From: Chitinophagales bacterium
GTDB taxonomy: Bacteria; Bacteroidota; Bacteroidia; Chitinophagales; UBA10324
Assembly (NCBI GenBank): GCA_013695715.1
Contig: JACCZZ010000351.1
Span: 1-12,397, forward strand
DNA: 12,397 bases
Reading direction: 5' to 3'
The position numbers and the translations under genes are program-made. Shown piece by piece: positions 1 to 8,296 of the stretch (positions are counted from its first letter, which is position 1; each line of letters begins with the position of its first letter). Under the pieces are notes generated by a model that worked only from the letters and a program-made list of their open reading frames with translations, was not told the origin of the DNA and did no database searches.

Positions 1-627
1 ATTCCTTTTGATCGACACAGGAGGTAACCCAATAAGAAACAAGACATTCGGGAAGCAATCCTCAGGAAGTAATGATTTTATAACCTCGGTGTTGCCCATT
101 GAAAGTGGTTATCTTCTTGGTGGTTCTACAAACAGCTTAAGCGGAAGCCAGTTTGAATTCAATGGCTATCTTATCAAAACAGATCAGAATCTTTTTCAGC
201 CTGTAACAGCGATTCCATAAATTCAGAAGGCATTTCCATTTCTCTTACTGAGGAAGTAGCTGCAACAATAATCAGCGATGAAATTGTGCCTGATTATACT
301 ATGCAGGTAATGCAAATGGATTGTGATTTAATACAAGATACATTGTCCTCTTCTGTATTTACAACCACTCCATTCAATAGTTTTGAAACTCAGCTCTCGA
401 TTTTTCCAAATCCTGCGTCAGATGAAATTTATTTAACATCCGACATTAATATTCAGGAGGTTGCTTTTTATACACTATTAGGAGAAATCGTAATTTAGAA
501 AAGATTTATAAATATGAAACATATTGTTCTAGATGTCGTAGACCTTCGCCCAGGTGAATATCTCTTGAAAATCTACGGAGAAGGTGAAATGAGTGTTCAA
601 GGTTTCTTGATTGACAAATCATGGTAA
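1..627 (+). pseudogene. 3' end of an interrupted T9SS-sorted repeat protein
   Basis: The window opens inside a coding region in frame 2, whose repeat (GYLLGG, then GYLIKTDQNLF) resembles propeller-type secreted proteins. That frame stops at 218-220. The homologous continuation (SACNSDS onward) lies in frame 1, so one base appears lost in the T5 run at 192-196. Frame 1 then runs into the start of a T9SS type A sorting domain (LSIFPNPASDEIYL, about 400-441), meets an in-frame TAG at 496-498, and continues in the same frame to TAA at 625-627 with the second half of that domain (LRPGEYLLKIYGEG). Seen: two separate lesions in an otherwise coherent C-terminus. Known: such domains direct proteins through the T9SS to the cell surface. 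Inferred: a decaying gene, although sequencing error at the homopolymer could explain the first lesion. The 5' part is outside the window. Confidence 0.75.
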
Positions 628-719
628 ATCCATCTCTCCAATTTAGTGATTATTCCGGTTAAATACTAACATTCCGTTACTCAAGGACAATTCACCCTTC
701 CTCAGTCAGAAATTTGCCA

Positions 720-745
720 CGAGTGTATTTGAACACTCGAGTTTT
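720..745 (+). terminator. candidate hairpin/terminator downstream of the T9SS remnant
   Basis: CGAGTGT (720-726) is perfectly complementary to ACACTCG (733-739) across a 6-nt loop, and a four-T run follows at 742-745. The stem is short (7 bp) and the T run modest, so it could be a weak intrinsic terminator for the upstream gene. It could equally be an operator-like palindrome for the downstream cluster, since it lies about 90 nt before that start codon. Confidence 0.35.
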
Positions 746-746
746 A

Positions 747-824
747 AATTCTCATTTAAACTTATAATCGACATTCTCATTTTAAATTTATAATTTGACA
801 TTCTTATTTTAACTTTATAAATAC
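747..824 (+). repeat. three imperfect AT-rich direct repeats before the start codon
   Basis: Copies are at 747-770, 772-797 and 799-824. Each has the form (A/C)ATTCT(C/T)ATTTTAA followed by an A/T-rich TTATAA segment. The ATTCTCAT or ATTCTTAT cores start at 748, 773 and 800, giving periods of 25 and 27 bp, or two and a half helical turns. The last copy ends 4 nt before the ATG at 829. The array may be a promoter element, a set of protein-binding sites or a polymerase-slippage tract; the sequence does not decide. Confidence 0.6.
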
Positions 825-828
825 ATCC

Positions 829-3800
829 ATGAAATACTTTTTCTCCCTTCTGCTTGTGTTATCCTTTTTCTTTTCACATTCACAAGTCTCTCCCTTGTGG
901 AGCAACTCCCAAACCGGCAAAGGTGATAATTCAGATCGATACAATGCAATTGTGACTGATGGATCGGGTAATTTGTACCTAGGAGGTTATACCTTCAATC
1001 CTTTTCAGGATAAAGACTTTCTGATTGTTAAGATGAATGCAAGTGGTGATACTCTCTGGACACGCCAGTTTAATGGTACCTCAAATGGCTCCGATAAAAT
1101 TTTGTACATGGCCGTTGGCGGTTCTGGAAATGTGTATATAACAGGGCAATCTGATGGCGGCAGCCTTCAACAAAATGATATTGTTACCCAAGCGTACAGC
1201 GGAAGCGGGAACCTCATTTGGTCGGCTACGTACAATAACTCGCCTAACCAGGATGACCAGCCAAATGGAATAGCTGTTGATAATAGTGGAAATGTTTTTA
1301 TTACTGGTGAAACCGATCGTGATTCTTCTGCAACTATTAACGATGACATCATTACAATTAAGTACAACTCCAGTGGTGTGCAGCAGTGGGCTACCAAGAT
1401 AAATGGAACGGGAAATGGAACTGATCGCGGAAACGGGATAGTTGCAGACAATGCCGGTGGATGTGTAATCACAGGCAGAACAGCAACCAACATTGACGAT
1501 GATGTAATTACCATCAAATACAGTAGTGCCGGGAATGAAATCTGGAAAACCATTTATAATCGAGGATTTGGAGATGATCGTGGTGAAGACATTGTTAGTG
1601 ATGCTTCCGGCTTTTTTTACATCACGGGAAAATCGGAGAATAGCAGTGATTATGATGTGATGACCATCAAATACAATTCTTCCGGCGTAGCTCAGTGGAC
1701 CAAATTTTATAATGGCACCAATGATGACTTTGGCAGCTTCATAAAAGCGGATAATTCAGGAAATATATACATAACAGGACAGACAGATCTCGGAACACAC
1801 TTCGATATTATTACACTCAAGTATAATTCTACCGGAATACAGCAATGGGTAAAAACATTTGGAAACTCAGCCTTAAATGATGAAGATCCTAGTGCACTTC
1901 TGGTAGATGCTGCGGGGAATGTGTATATAACAGGAAAGAGTGATGCGAATGCCACCGCAGCAATCATTGCAGATAATTACATTACACTCAAGTACAATTC
2001 TGCTGGCACATTACAATGGTCAGTCTATTTTGATGGTACTGCAACAAACAGCGATGACATTGCCGAAGGAATGGTCCTTGATGCTGCAAATAATTTATAT
2101 GTAGCGGGTGGCTCACAAAATAATGTTACGCAGAAAGATGCCACTGTAATTAAGTACGCCACTTCCACAGGATCGGCAATATGGACAAAGAGCTATAATG
2201 GAATTGGTGATTTCACTGATAAGGTGCAAGCAATGGTTATTGATTCTAAAAAGAATATTTATATAACAGGGTATGTGATCAATCCTGAAGTGCGCAGAGA
2301 TCTATTTATTGCAAAAATTAACCCTGCAGGTGTAACAAAGTGGTTTACCATATACGATTTCTCTCAGCAGGATGATGAGGGAAGAGCAATCACCCTCGAT
2401 ACTGCTGGTAATGTGTATGTCTGCGGGAACAGCATCGGGAACGGAACCAGTGATGACTATATTACCCTGAAACTCGACTCATTTGGTAACACCCTGTGGA
2501 ACGCCCGCTATGATTTCACCAATGAAACTGACGTCGCTTCGTCTATTTCGGTAAATAAATTTAACGGAAACGTTTTTGTTACCGGCTACAGCGATAAGAA
2601 TATTTCTTCAAACGTAACAAACTATGATATTGCAACAATAAAATATTCTTCCACTGGAAATCAATTGGCAGTGGTGCGCTACAATGGGAGCGGAAACGGA
2701 ATTGACCGTTCTGTAGATATGTCCATCCTGCCAACTACTTTGACTACTTCAACGTACATTGTTATCACCGGAAAGACATGGAATGGTAACAACTATGACA
2801 TAATTACTCTCAAGTATGATGCTTCCCTTGCTCAGCAATGGGCCGCAATTTATGCCGGCAATAATGATGATGAGGCGCGTGATCTCTTTTTAGAAACGGC
2901 TACGGGAGACGTTTATGTAACCGGAAATACAGGAACTGCAAACAATGGCCTTGATATTATTTCCCTAAGGTACAACAGCAATGGAGTACAACAATGGGCT
3001 AAAACATTCAATGGTTCAGGAGACTTCAATGATATTGGATACGGAATACTTGCTACTTCCAAGGGGGTATTTGTGACCGGAAGAGCAGCTCCGACTACTG
3101 GAAATGATACAGCAGATCTGGTTACAATCATGTATAACAAATTAACCGGCAACGAACAATGGAATACAAAATATGATGGAGCCGGCAACGGGCTTGATCG
3201 TGGATGGGCAATTGCATCCGATCAGTTTGAGAACATTTATGTTACAGGAGAAAGTAAAGGAGCGTCTTCGATGCAGGATATGCTTATATTGGGATATGAT
3301 AATATAGGGAGAATCCGCTGGACAGGCAGATATGAAGGTGGTGCGAATCGGGATGACGTTGCACGTGTTATCGGAGTTGATAAATCTGGTTATGTATATT
3401 CAGCAGGCTATTCTACACCGAGTATTGCCCATGGCTTTGATGCAACTACACTTAAATATTGTCCTCCACCACCTGCAAATGCAGGAAGCAATGTTACAAT
3501 CTGTAAAGGCTCAAATACTCAGCTTAATGCTACAGGGGGCGCAAATTACTTATGGTCTCCTGTAACAAATCTTAGCAGCCCCAACATTGCTAATCCTGTT
3601 GCGGGTCCGAAGTCAACTACATCATATGTAGTTTCTGTAGATAATAATTTGGGATGCACATCAAAAGATACAGTGGTTGTAACTGTAAACCCTCAGCCGA
3701 ATGTTAACGTAACGGCCAGTGGGTCACTGGCAATTTGTCAAGGGGAAAGTGTAACTCTTTCTGTGCCGCCCTGCACGTGCACCTATCAATGGATGAAAGG

Positions 3801-4203
3801 CTCCGCTAATATTCCAGGTGCAACCACTAATTCTTATACCGCAAGTGCCCCAAGTACTTATAAGGTCGTTGTTACTAATGCGTTTGGATGTTCTAAAACT
3901 TCAAAAGGTTTGAAGGTAACCGTCGTGTGTAAGGATGGGGATATCACAAGTGAGGTGAAGGGATTAGAGATTTCTGTCTCCCCAAACCCGACAAGTAATT
4001 TCTTCGAAATTAAATGGTATAGCAATTCAACGGAAGAAGTTTCTGTTGATGTATTTAATATTCTTGGTACCCGCCTTTATCATCTGCAAGCAATTCCGTC
4101 TTCTGCAATTCAGTTAGGAAATAATTGGCCAGATGGCGTTTACATAGTGCAGGTTACTCAGGAAAGTAAAAAGAAGATGCTAAAAGTGATTAAAGAAAAT
4201 TGA
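829..4203 (+). CDS. secreted 16-repeat beta-propeller protein with Ig/PKD-like domains and T9SS sorting domain
   Basis: An 1124-residue exported protein, predicted to act on the cell surface or outside the cell. Residues 1-19 are a signal peptide (hydrophobic core SLLLVLSFFF, ending SHSQ). Residues about 20-877 contain 16 repeats of about 53 residues, each with a (V/I)Y(I/V)TG strand, a DIITIKYNSxG strand and a QQW motif, as in SBBP-type beta-propeller repeats. Repeat 9 (around residue 458) resembles repeat 1 more than its neighbours (GGYTFNP versus TGYVINP), so the array looks like two eight-repeat modules. A Pro-rich hinge at C878 leads to two cysteine-containing Ig/PKD-like domains (about 879-953 and 954-1034). 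Residues 1046-1124 are a T9SS type A sorting domain (SVSPNPTSNFF, DGVYIVQV). Ligand or enzymatic activity is not recognisable. The start is the only ATG that retains the signal peptide. It is the first gene of the cluster, and the next start lies 2 nt after its stop. Confidence 0.9.
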   Translation: MKYFFSLLLVLSFFFSHSQVSPLWSNSQTGKGDNSDRYNAIVTDGSGNLYLGGYTFNPFQDKDFLIVKMNASGDTLWTRQFNGTSNGSDKILYMAVGGSGNVYITGQSDGGSLQQNDIVTQAYSGSGNLIWSATYNNSPNQDDQPNGIAVDNSGNVFITGETDRDSSATINDDIITIKYNSSGVQQWATKINGTGNGTDRGNGIVADNAGGCVITGRTATNIDDDVITIKYSSAGNEIWKTIYNRGFGDDRGEDIVSDASGFFYITGKSENSSDYDVMTIKYNSSGVAQWTKFYNGTNDDFGSFIKADNSGNIYITGQTDLGTHFDIITLKYNSTGIQQWVKTFGNSALNDEDPSALLVDAAGNVYITGKSDANATAAIIADNYITLKYNSAGTLQWSVYFDGTATNSDDIAEGMVLDAANNLYVAGGSQNNVTQKDATVIKYATSTGSAIWTKSYNGIGDFTDKVQAMVIDSKKNIYITGYVINPEVRRDLFIAKINPAGVTKWFTIYDFSQQDDEGRAITLDTAGNVYVCGNSIGNGTSDDYITLKLDSFGNTLWNARYDFTNETDVASSISVNKFNGNVFVTGYSDKNISSNVTNYDIATIKYSSTGNQLAVVRYNGSGNGIDRSVDMSILPTTLTTSTYIVITGKTWNGNNYDIITLKYDASLAQQWAAIYAGNNDDEARDLFLETATGDVYVTGNTGTANNGLDIISLRYNSNGVQQWAKTFNGSGDFNDIGYGILATSKGVFVTGRAAPTTGNDTADLVTIMYNKLTGNEQWNTKYDGAGNGLDRGWAIASDQFENIYVTGESKGASSMQDMLILGYDNIGRIRWTGRYEGGANRDDVARVIGVDKSGYVYSAGYSTPSIAHGFDATTLKYCPPPPANAGSNVTICKGSNTQLNATGGANYLWSPVTNLSSPNIANPVAGPKSTTSYVVSVDNNLGCTSKDTVVVTVNPQPNVNVTASGSLAICQGESVTLSVPPCTCTYQWMKGSANIPGATTNSYTASAPSTYKVVVTNAFGCSKTSKGLKVTVVCKDGDITSEVKGLEISVSPNPTSNFFEIKWYSNSTEEVSVDVFNILGTRLYHLQAIPSSAIQLGNNWPDGVYIVQVTQESKKKMLKVIKEN

Positions 4204-4205
4204 TA

Positions 4206-7148
4206 ATGCGGTCTCTGAAAATAATAATCTATTCAATCTCCCTCCACCTTACATGGCTATTAATAAGTTTCAGTGTAGAAGCCCAACCGGCACTTGCCTG
4301 GCAGTATCTGTTCAATGGAGAAGGTGATTATACTGATCGATTTACCTGCATCACCTCAGATGATGCAGGAAATATTTACACGGGCGGTTCCACTGTAAAC
4401 ATTGACGCAGATCGTGATTATCTTATCCAGAAATCAGATATTGTTGGTAACGTAATATGGAGAACAACTTTCAACGCTTCAGGAAATGGTCCGGATGAAA
4501 TACTTGCAATCTCGGTAGATGCTTCTCAAAATGTTTATGTCACAGGCTTTGGAAAAAGCGCTGATGTAGGAAATGATTTTTTAACGATGAAGCTAAGTGC
4601 CAATGGCGGCATCGAATGGATCCAACTTTACAACTACGATGTTGCAAACGGGTATGACCAGGCCAATTCTATAGCTTTAGATGGAAATGGAAATGTAATT
4701 GTTACAGGACAGAGTGATGAAGATGCCACTGCATTTACCAATGATGATTATGTAACTATAAGTTACTCCAATGATGGAAATCAACAGTGGCTTGCTCGCT
4801 ATAATGGTGTGGGCAATGGTGTTGACCGACCGGTGAAAGTGGTGGTTGACAATTCAAATAATATTTACATTACCGGCAGAAGTGATAACGGCAACGATGA
4901 TGATTACGTCACCATCAAGTATGATGCAAATGGAATTCAGCAATGGCTTAAATACGGTGATCGTACCCATCATGATCGAGCACAGGCGATGGCAATTGAT
5001 GGAAGCAATAATATTTATGTAACTGGATGGAGCAGCAACGGAACCAATCATGATTTCTACACCATTAAATATAATTCATCCGGAGATGAGCAATGGGCAA
5101 ATGTATTTGATAACGTAGATGATGATGAAGCCAATTCAATTTTTGCGGATAACAGTAGCGCAGTGTACGTAACAGGGTCTAGTGATGGTGATCCAACTGC
5201 GTTCATAAACTTAAATTACAGAACCATAAAGTACGATGTCGACGGAATGCAGCAATGGACAGCTTCTTATGACGGCAGTGCAGGTAATGATGATATTCCA
5301 ACTGCGATTTCTGTTTCAGGAGGATCCGTGATTGTTACCGGCATTTCAGATGTTGATATTACTCCAGTAACTTCTTATGATATCGCAACCATTGAATACT
5401 CTTCCACAGGCAGTCAAGTTTGGGTTTCGTTATACAACGGCAATGGTTCCTATGCTGATGTAGCCAATGCGGCTGTTACTGACGAAGATGGGAATACTTT
5501 TGTCGCAGGATATAGCGAAGATAGTAAAGCACAAGCGAATTCCCTTCTGATCAAATATGATAGCAGCGGTTCGCAATTTTATGTAAATACATTTGATGGT
5601 ATTGGAGATAACTCTGATAATGTTCATGATGTTAAAGTGGATGCGCAGGGAAATTTGTACATGGCAGGTTACACCGTACAGCCTCAGGAGAATCGCGACT
5701 TCTTTACCATTAAATTAAATGCTCAGGGCGACACGGTATGGACAAGATTTATTAATGGCACCACACCAGGAAGTGAAGATGAAGCCGAAGTATGTGCAAT
5801 TGATAATGATGGCAATTTGATTGTTTCGGGATTCACGAAGAATAGTGGCACCTCAGGTGATTACACTACGGTAAAAATAGATGCAGCAACTGGAGACAGC
5901 TTATGGCTGCGTTTCTACGATTCACCCATTCACGAGTATGATAAGGCATACAACATGCAAACCGATGCTAACGGAAATGTTTATCTGACAGGTAGGACTG
6001 ACAGCGATCCTTCCCTGAATTCAAATGATGAAGCCACTACTTTGAAGTATAATGGTGAGGGAAATTTGCTTTGGGAAAGAACGTATGCAGGCGCAGGGAA
6101 TGGTCCCGATCGTGGAAGTTTTCTTCGTATTGCCAGCACTGGAAATGTGTACGTTGCAGGAAGAACATTTAGTGGATCTGATGATGATGTGCTTGTGATT
6201 AAATACAATAATTCTGGAGTGCAGCAATGGGTACAGACCTACGATGGCGGTGCGGGCAATGAGGATCCTAAAGGAATGGAAATCGATGTAAATGAAAATA
6301 TTTATTTGGTGGGCAACAGTGCTTACTCAGTAGATGATTCGTCTGATATCATTACACTGAAATATTCCACAGCAGGAGATCTTCAGTGGGCAAATAGGAT
6401 TAACAATGGCGGTGGTGATCAGGCAAATGGCATCACCCTGGATTCTACTGGAAACGTGATCATTACCGGAACAACGGATGCAGATAATTCTTCCGCTGTA
6501 AATCTCGATGCTGTCACAGTCAAATATGATGATGGTGGAAATGAGGTATGGAACGAAACCTTCGCGGGTGCTAATAACTTTGATGATATTGCAGATGCAA
6601 TCGTTTCTGATCAGTTCGGAAATTCTTACGTCGCTTTGCATATAAATAATGGAACTGCAAACGATTTGAATTACGACATAGAAGTGATTCGTTATAATGC
6701 CAATGGTTCGGTGGCCTGGCAAACCCTATGGGGTGGAGGCTCCGACACACTTGATGCTGCAAATCTTCTGTATCTCGTGAACAACGACCTCTATGTTGCA
6801 GGCAGCAGCTGGCAAACGGGAAGTCAGCGTGATATCCTTGTGTTGAAATATTCGTTAGTTACCAGTGTAGAAAACATCATAGGAACACAAAAAAAAGTTT
6901 CTGTGTTTCCGAATCCTTCCTCAGAATTTATTACAGTCACTTCAGATAATTCAAATTCAGAAAAGCGAATTCAACTTGTTGATCTGGCAGGGAGAACAAT
7001 TTTCACAAAATCATTTTACGGAGAACAAATAAAAGTTTCGCTTGCAAATCAGATTGCTGGTGGAATGTACCTCTGTAATATTCTTTCGAACAACACCATC
7101 ATTCATTCAGAAAAAGTTATTTACCAACCACAAACTTACCAACCATGA
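4206..7148 (+). CDS. secreted 16-repeat beta-propeller protein with T9SS sorting domain (paralogue of upstream gene)
   Basis: A 980-residue exported paralogue of the preceding protein. The ATG at 4206 is preferred over the in-frame TTG at 4200, which overlaps the upstream stop; it gives a signal peptide (residues 1-27, ending SVEAQ). Residues about 28-885 hold 16 propeller-type repeats of about 53 residues with the same signature (YVTG, TIKYDANG, QQW). The second group of eight begins near residue 465, almost the same position as in the paralogue, and its first repeat (LYMAGYTVQPQENRDFF) closely resembles repeat 1 of the paralogue (LYLGGYTFNPFQDKDFL). The Ig/PKD-like domains of the paralogue are absent. 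A T9SS type A domain follows directly (about 898-980: VSVFPNPSSEF, GGMYLCNI). The stop overlaps the next gene's ATG as ATGA, which suggests translational coupling to a cytoplasmic NTPase, an unusual partner for surface cargo. Function unknown. Confidence 0.9.
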   Translation: MRSLKIIIYSISLHLTWLLISFSVEAQPALAWQYLFNGEGDYTDRFTCITSDDAGNIYTGGSTVNIDADRDYLIQKSDIVGNVIWRTTFNASGNGPDEILAISVDASQNVYVTGFGKSADVGNDFLTMKLSANGGIEWIQLYNYDVANGYDQANSIALDGNGNVIVTGQSDEDATAFTNDDYVTISYSNDGNQQWLARYNGVGNGVDRPVKVVVDNSNNIYITGRSDNGNDDDYVTIKYDANGIQQWLKYGDRTHHDRAQAMAIDGSNNIYVTGWSSNGTNHDFYTIKYNSSGDEQWANVFDNVDDDEANSIFADNSSAVYVTGSSDGDPTAFINLNYRTIKYDVDGMQQWTASYDGSAGNDDIPTAISVSGGSVIVTGISDVDITPVTSYDIATIEYSSTGSQVWVSLYNGNGSYADVANAAVTDEDGNTFVAGYSEDSKAQANSLLIKYDSSGSQFYVNTFDGIGDNSDNVHDVKVDAQGNLYMAGYTVQPQENRDFFTIKLNAQGDTVWTRFINGTTPGSEDEAEVCAIDNDGNLIVSGFTKNSGTSGDYTTVKIDAATGDSLWLRFYDSPIHEYDKAYNMQTDANGNVYLTGRTDSDPSLNSNDEATTLKYNGEGNLLWERTYAGAGNGPDRGSFLRIASTGNVYVAGRTFSGSDDDVLVIKYNNSGVQQWVQTYDGGAGNEDPKGMEIDVNENIYLVGNSAYSVDDSSDIITLKYSTAGDLQWANRINNGGGDQANGITLDSTGNVIITGTTDADNSSAVNLDAVTVKYDDGGNEVWNETFAGANNFDDIADAIVSDQFGNSYVALHINNGTANDLNYDIEVIRYNANGSVAWQTLWGGGSDTLDAANLLYLVNNDLYVAGSSWQTGSQRDILVLKYSLVTSVENIIGTQKKVSVFPNPSSEFITVTSDNSNSEKRIQLVDLAGRTIFTKSFYGEQIKVSLANQIAGGMYLCNILSNNTIIHSEKVIYQPQTYQP

Positions 7149-8179
7149 GGATTAAGAAAACAATAATTACTAAAGATATCAAGGATTATACACTCAATGA
7201 AGAAATCAATGACACACATCATCCAATTAGTGGTGACATCGCGATTTTTCAGGTGATCACACTCGGCAAGCACGAGTCTGTTCAGGGAGAGGAGAAACGA
7301 AATATTGCCATCTTTGAAGGGGATTTCATTATGGGAGCCTTTGCCAATCGTTACGCTACTTCACAATTCGAGGGATATGTACCTGTGGAACCATTGCCCC
7401 TATATGATATTCTCGCGGCGGGAGGGGCTATAGGAGTTGTGAAATCCAAAAATTATTCGTTGAAAGATATTGAACCAACAAAGGTGCGGATGGTAGGATA
7501 TGTATGCGATGAAAGAGGAAAGGTGATCAACACAAGATGGTATAAAAAGTCGCGCATCCAATTTTCTGCTGTTGTTCCAAACAATGCGAAGTTGATTCTC
7601 TCGGTCGGTTCCACAATGGACAGTGGTAAAACAACAACTGCCGGATGCGTAGCGCGCGGCCTGAAGCTATCGGGCAAGCGCGTTGCATTTATGAAGTTTA
7701 CTGGCACCGTTCATACCAAGGACCGGGATTTTGTTTATGACTGCGGAGCCGATGTAGTTACTGATTTTTCTGATCTGGGATTTCCTTCAACTTACTTAAC
7801 AGAAAAGGAAGAATTGCTCGATCTTTATCAATCTCTGCTTGCAAAACTTTCGACTGAACAACCCGACTTCATTGTTATAGAAATTGCAGATGGTTTGTTG
7901 CAGCTTGAAACAAATTTTCTTTTAAAGTCAGCAGAATTTATGTCCACGATAAACTCTGTAATATTTAGTTGCGGTGATAGCTTAAGTGCTTTCCAGGGAA
8001 TTGAAGTTCTGAATAAAATTCATATTACACCTGCATTCATCAGTGGTCGCTTTACCATGAGCCCGCTGTTGATCCAGGAAGTTCAGGAACACTGTGGTAT
8101 ACCTGTGCTTGATATGTTTCAAATCATGAGTGGTGAGCATAATCATCTTTTAATTTCGAGTAGGATGGTTGCTGCGTAA
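7145..8179 (+). CDS. P-loop NTPase of BioD/DUF1611-like (SIMIBI) type with an unrecognised N-terminal domain
   Basis: 344 residues with no signal peptide or membrane segment, so cytoplasmic. Residues about 1-145 form an N-terminal domain I do not recognise (conserved-looking stretch EGDFIMGAFANRYATSQFEG, then PLPLYDILAAGGAIG). From residue 150 a P-loop domain begins. LSVGSTMDSGKTTT (G155, K162, T163) has five residues between the glycines, as in dethiobiotin synthetase (GTDTxVGKT) and DUF1611 proteins, rather than the four of a standard Walker A. A second strand, GKRVAFMKFTGT (177-188), and a Walker-B-like strand, DFIVIEIADG (241-250), fit the same fold. Family knowledge suggests ATP or GTP hydrolysis or ATP-dependent ligation, but the substrate cannot be inferred. 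It overlaps the upstream T9SS cargo gene by 4 nt and lies 117 nt before the ABC gene, so it may energise or modify something for them. MobB-like NTPases are an alternative family. Confidence 0.7.
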   Translation: MRIKKTIITKDIKDYTLNEEINDTHHPISGDIAIFQVITLGKHESVQGEEKRNIAIFEGDFIMGAFANRYATSQFEGYVPVEPLPLYDILAAGGAIGVVKSKNYSLKDIEPTKVRMVGYVCDERGKVINTRWYKKSRIQFSAVVPNNAKLILSVGSTMDSGKTTTAGCVARGLKLSGKRVAFMKFTGTVHTKDRDFVYDCGADVVTDFSDLGFPSTYLTEKEELLDLYQSLLAKLSTEQPDFIVIEIADGLLQLETNFLLKSAEFMSTINSVIFSCGDSLSAFQGIEVLNKIHITPAFISGRFTMSPLLIQEVQEHCGIPVLDMFQIMSGEHNHLLISSRMVAA

Positions 8180-8296
8180 ATTGCAAAAAAGATCATCAGG
8201 ATCACGACATTAAGAGATCACAATTTCAAGGAATCTGCTGAGGCTGAAACTGGTTATGAAATCGAAGCGTGATTGGTAAATTGATGATGAACCCTT
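8180..8296. other. 117-nt spacer, the only sizeable gap in the cluster
   Basis: No gene or convincing hairpin was found here. It is the one place in the seven-gene run where a second promoter could sit, but I see no good TAnnTTTG element. A short ATG-initiated reading frame at 8256 stops after seven codons and is not considered coding. Confidence 0.4.

Larger units (their letters stand above)
628..828. other. intergenic leader upstream of the seven-gene cluster
   Basis: This 201-nt stretch holds no credible gene. It probably carries the promoter for the cluster starting at 829. The last 80 nt are very AT-rich and consist of a hairpin followed by three imperfect direct repeats (annotated separately). 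A perfect Bacteroidota -7 box (TAnnTTTG) is not present; the nearest match, TATAATTTG at 789-797, has one extra base in the spacer. No Shine-Dalgarno sequence precedes the ATG at 829, as is usual in this phylum. Confidence 0.5.

Noticed and set aside
191..197. Programmed -1 frameshifting at the T5 run in the left T9SS fragment
   Set aside because: The run is too short for a standard X-XXY-YYZ slippery heptamer, no downstream stem or pseudoknot is evident, and a second lesion (TAG at 496) points to decay instead.
789..797. Bacteroidota -7 promoter box
   Set aside because: TATAATTTG has three bases between TA and TTTG rather than two, and the area is so AT-rich that near matches are expected by chance.
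1167..1553. Antisense open frames inside the propeller genes (also 1707-1967, 2913-3188, 4854-5051, 5430-5627, 5981-6208, 6021-6227, 6327-6722, 6571-6762)
   Set aside because: They lie entirely opposite long, convincing coding regions. They arise from the repeated composition of the propeller repeats and show no signal peptide, domain or start context of their own.
3332..3565. 77-codon + strand frame overlapping the end of the first propeller array
   Set aside because: It overlaps the real gene in another frame and its translation is low-complexity, without domain features.
829..7148. CRISPR array or nucleotide-level tandem repeat in the propeller genes
   Set aside because: The periodicity is at protein level (about 160 nt) with strongly diverged DNA. 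There are no identical repeats with spacers, and the frames stay open throughout.
7453..7707. Antisense frames inside the NTPase gene (7453-7707) and the ABC gene (9074-9382)
   Set aside because: They are shadows of the sense genes, whose motifs (P-loop, ABC signature) are clear.
8256..8279. Tiny frame beginning MKSKR in the 117-nt spacer, resembling the ABC N-terminus MKSKL
   Set aside because: It stops after seven codons and is in a different frame from the ABC gene; the likeness is only a few residues and is probably chance.
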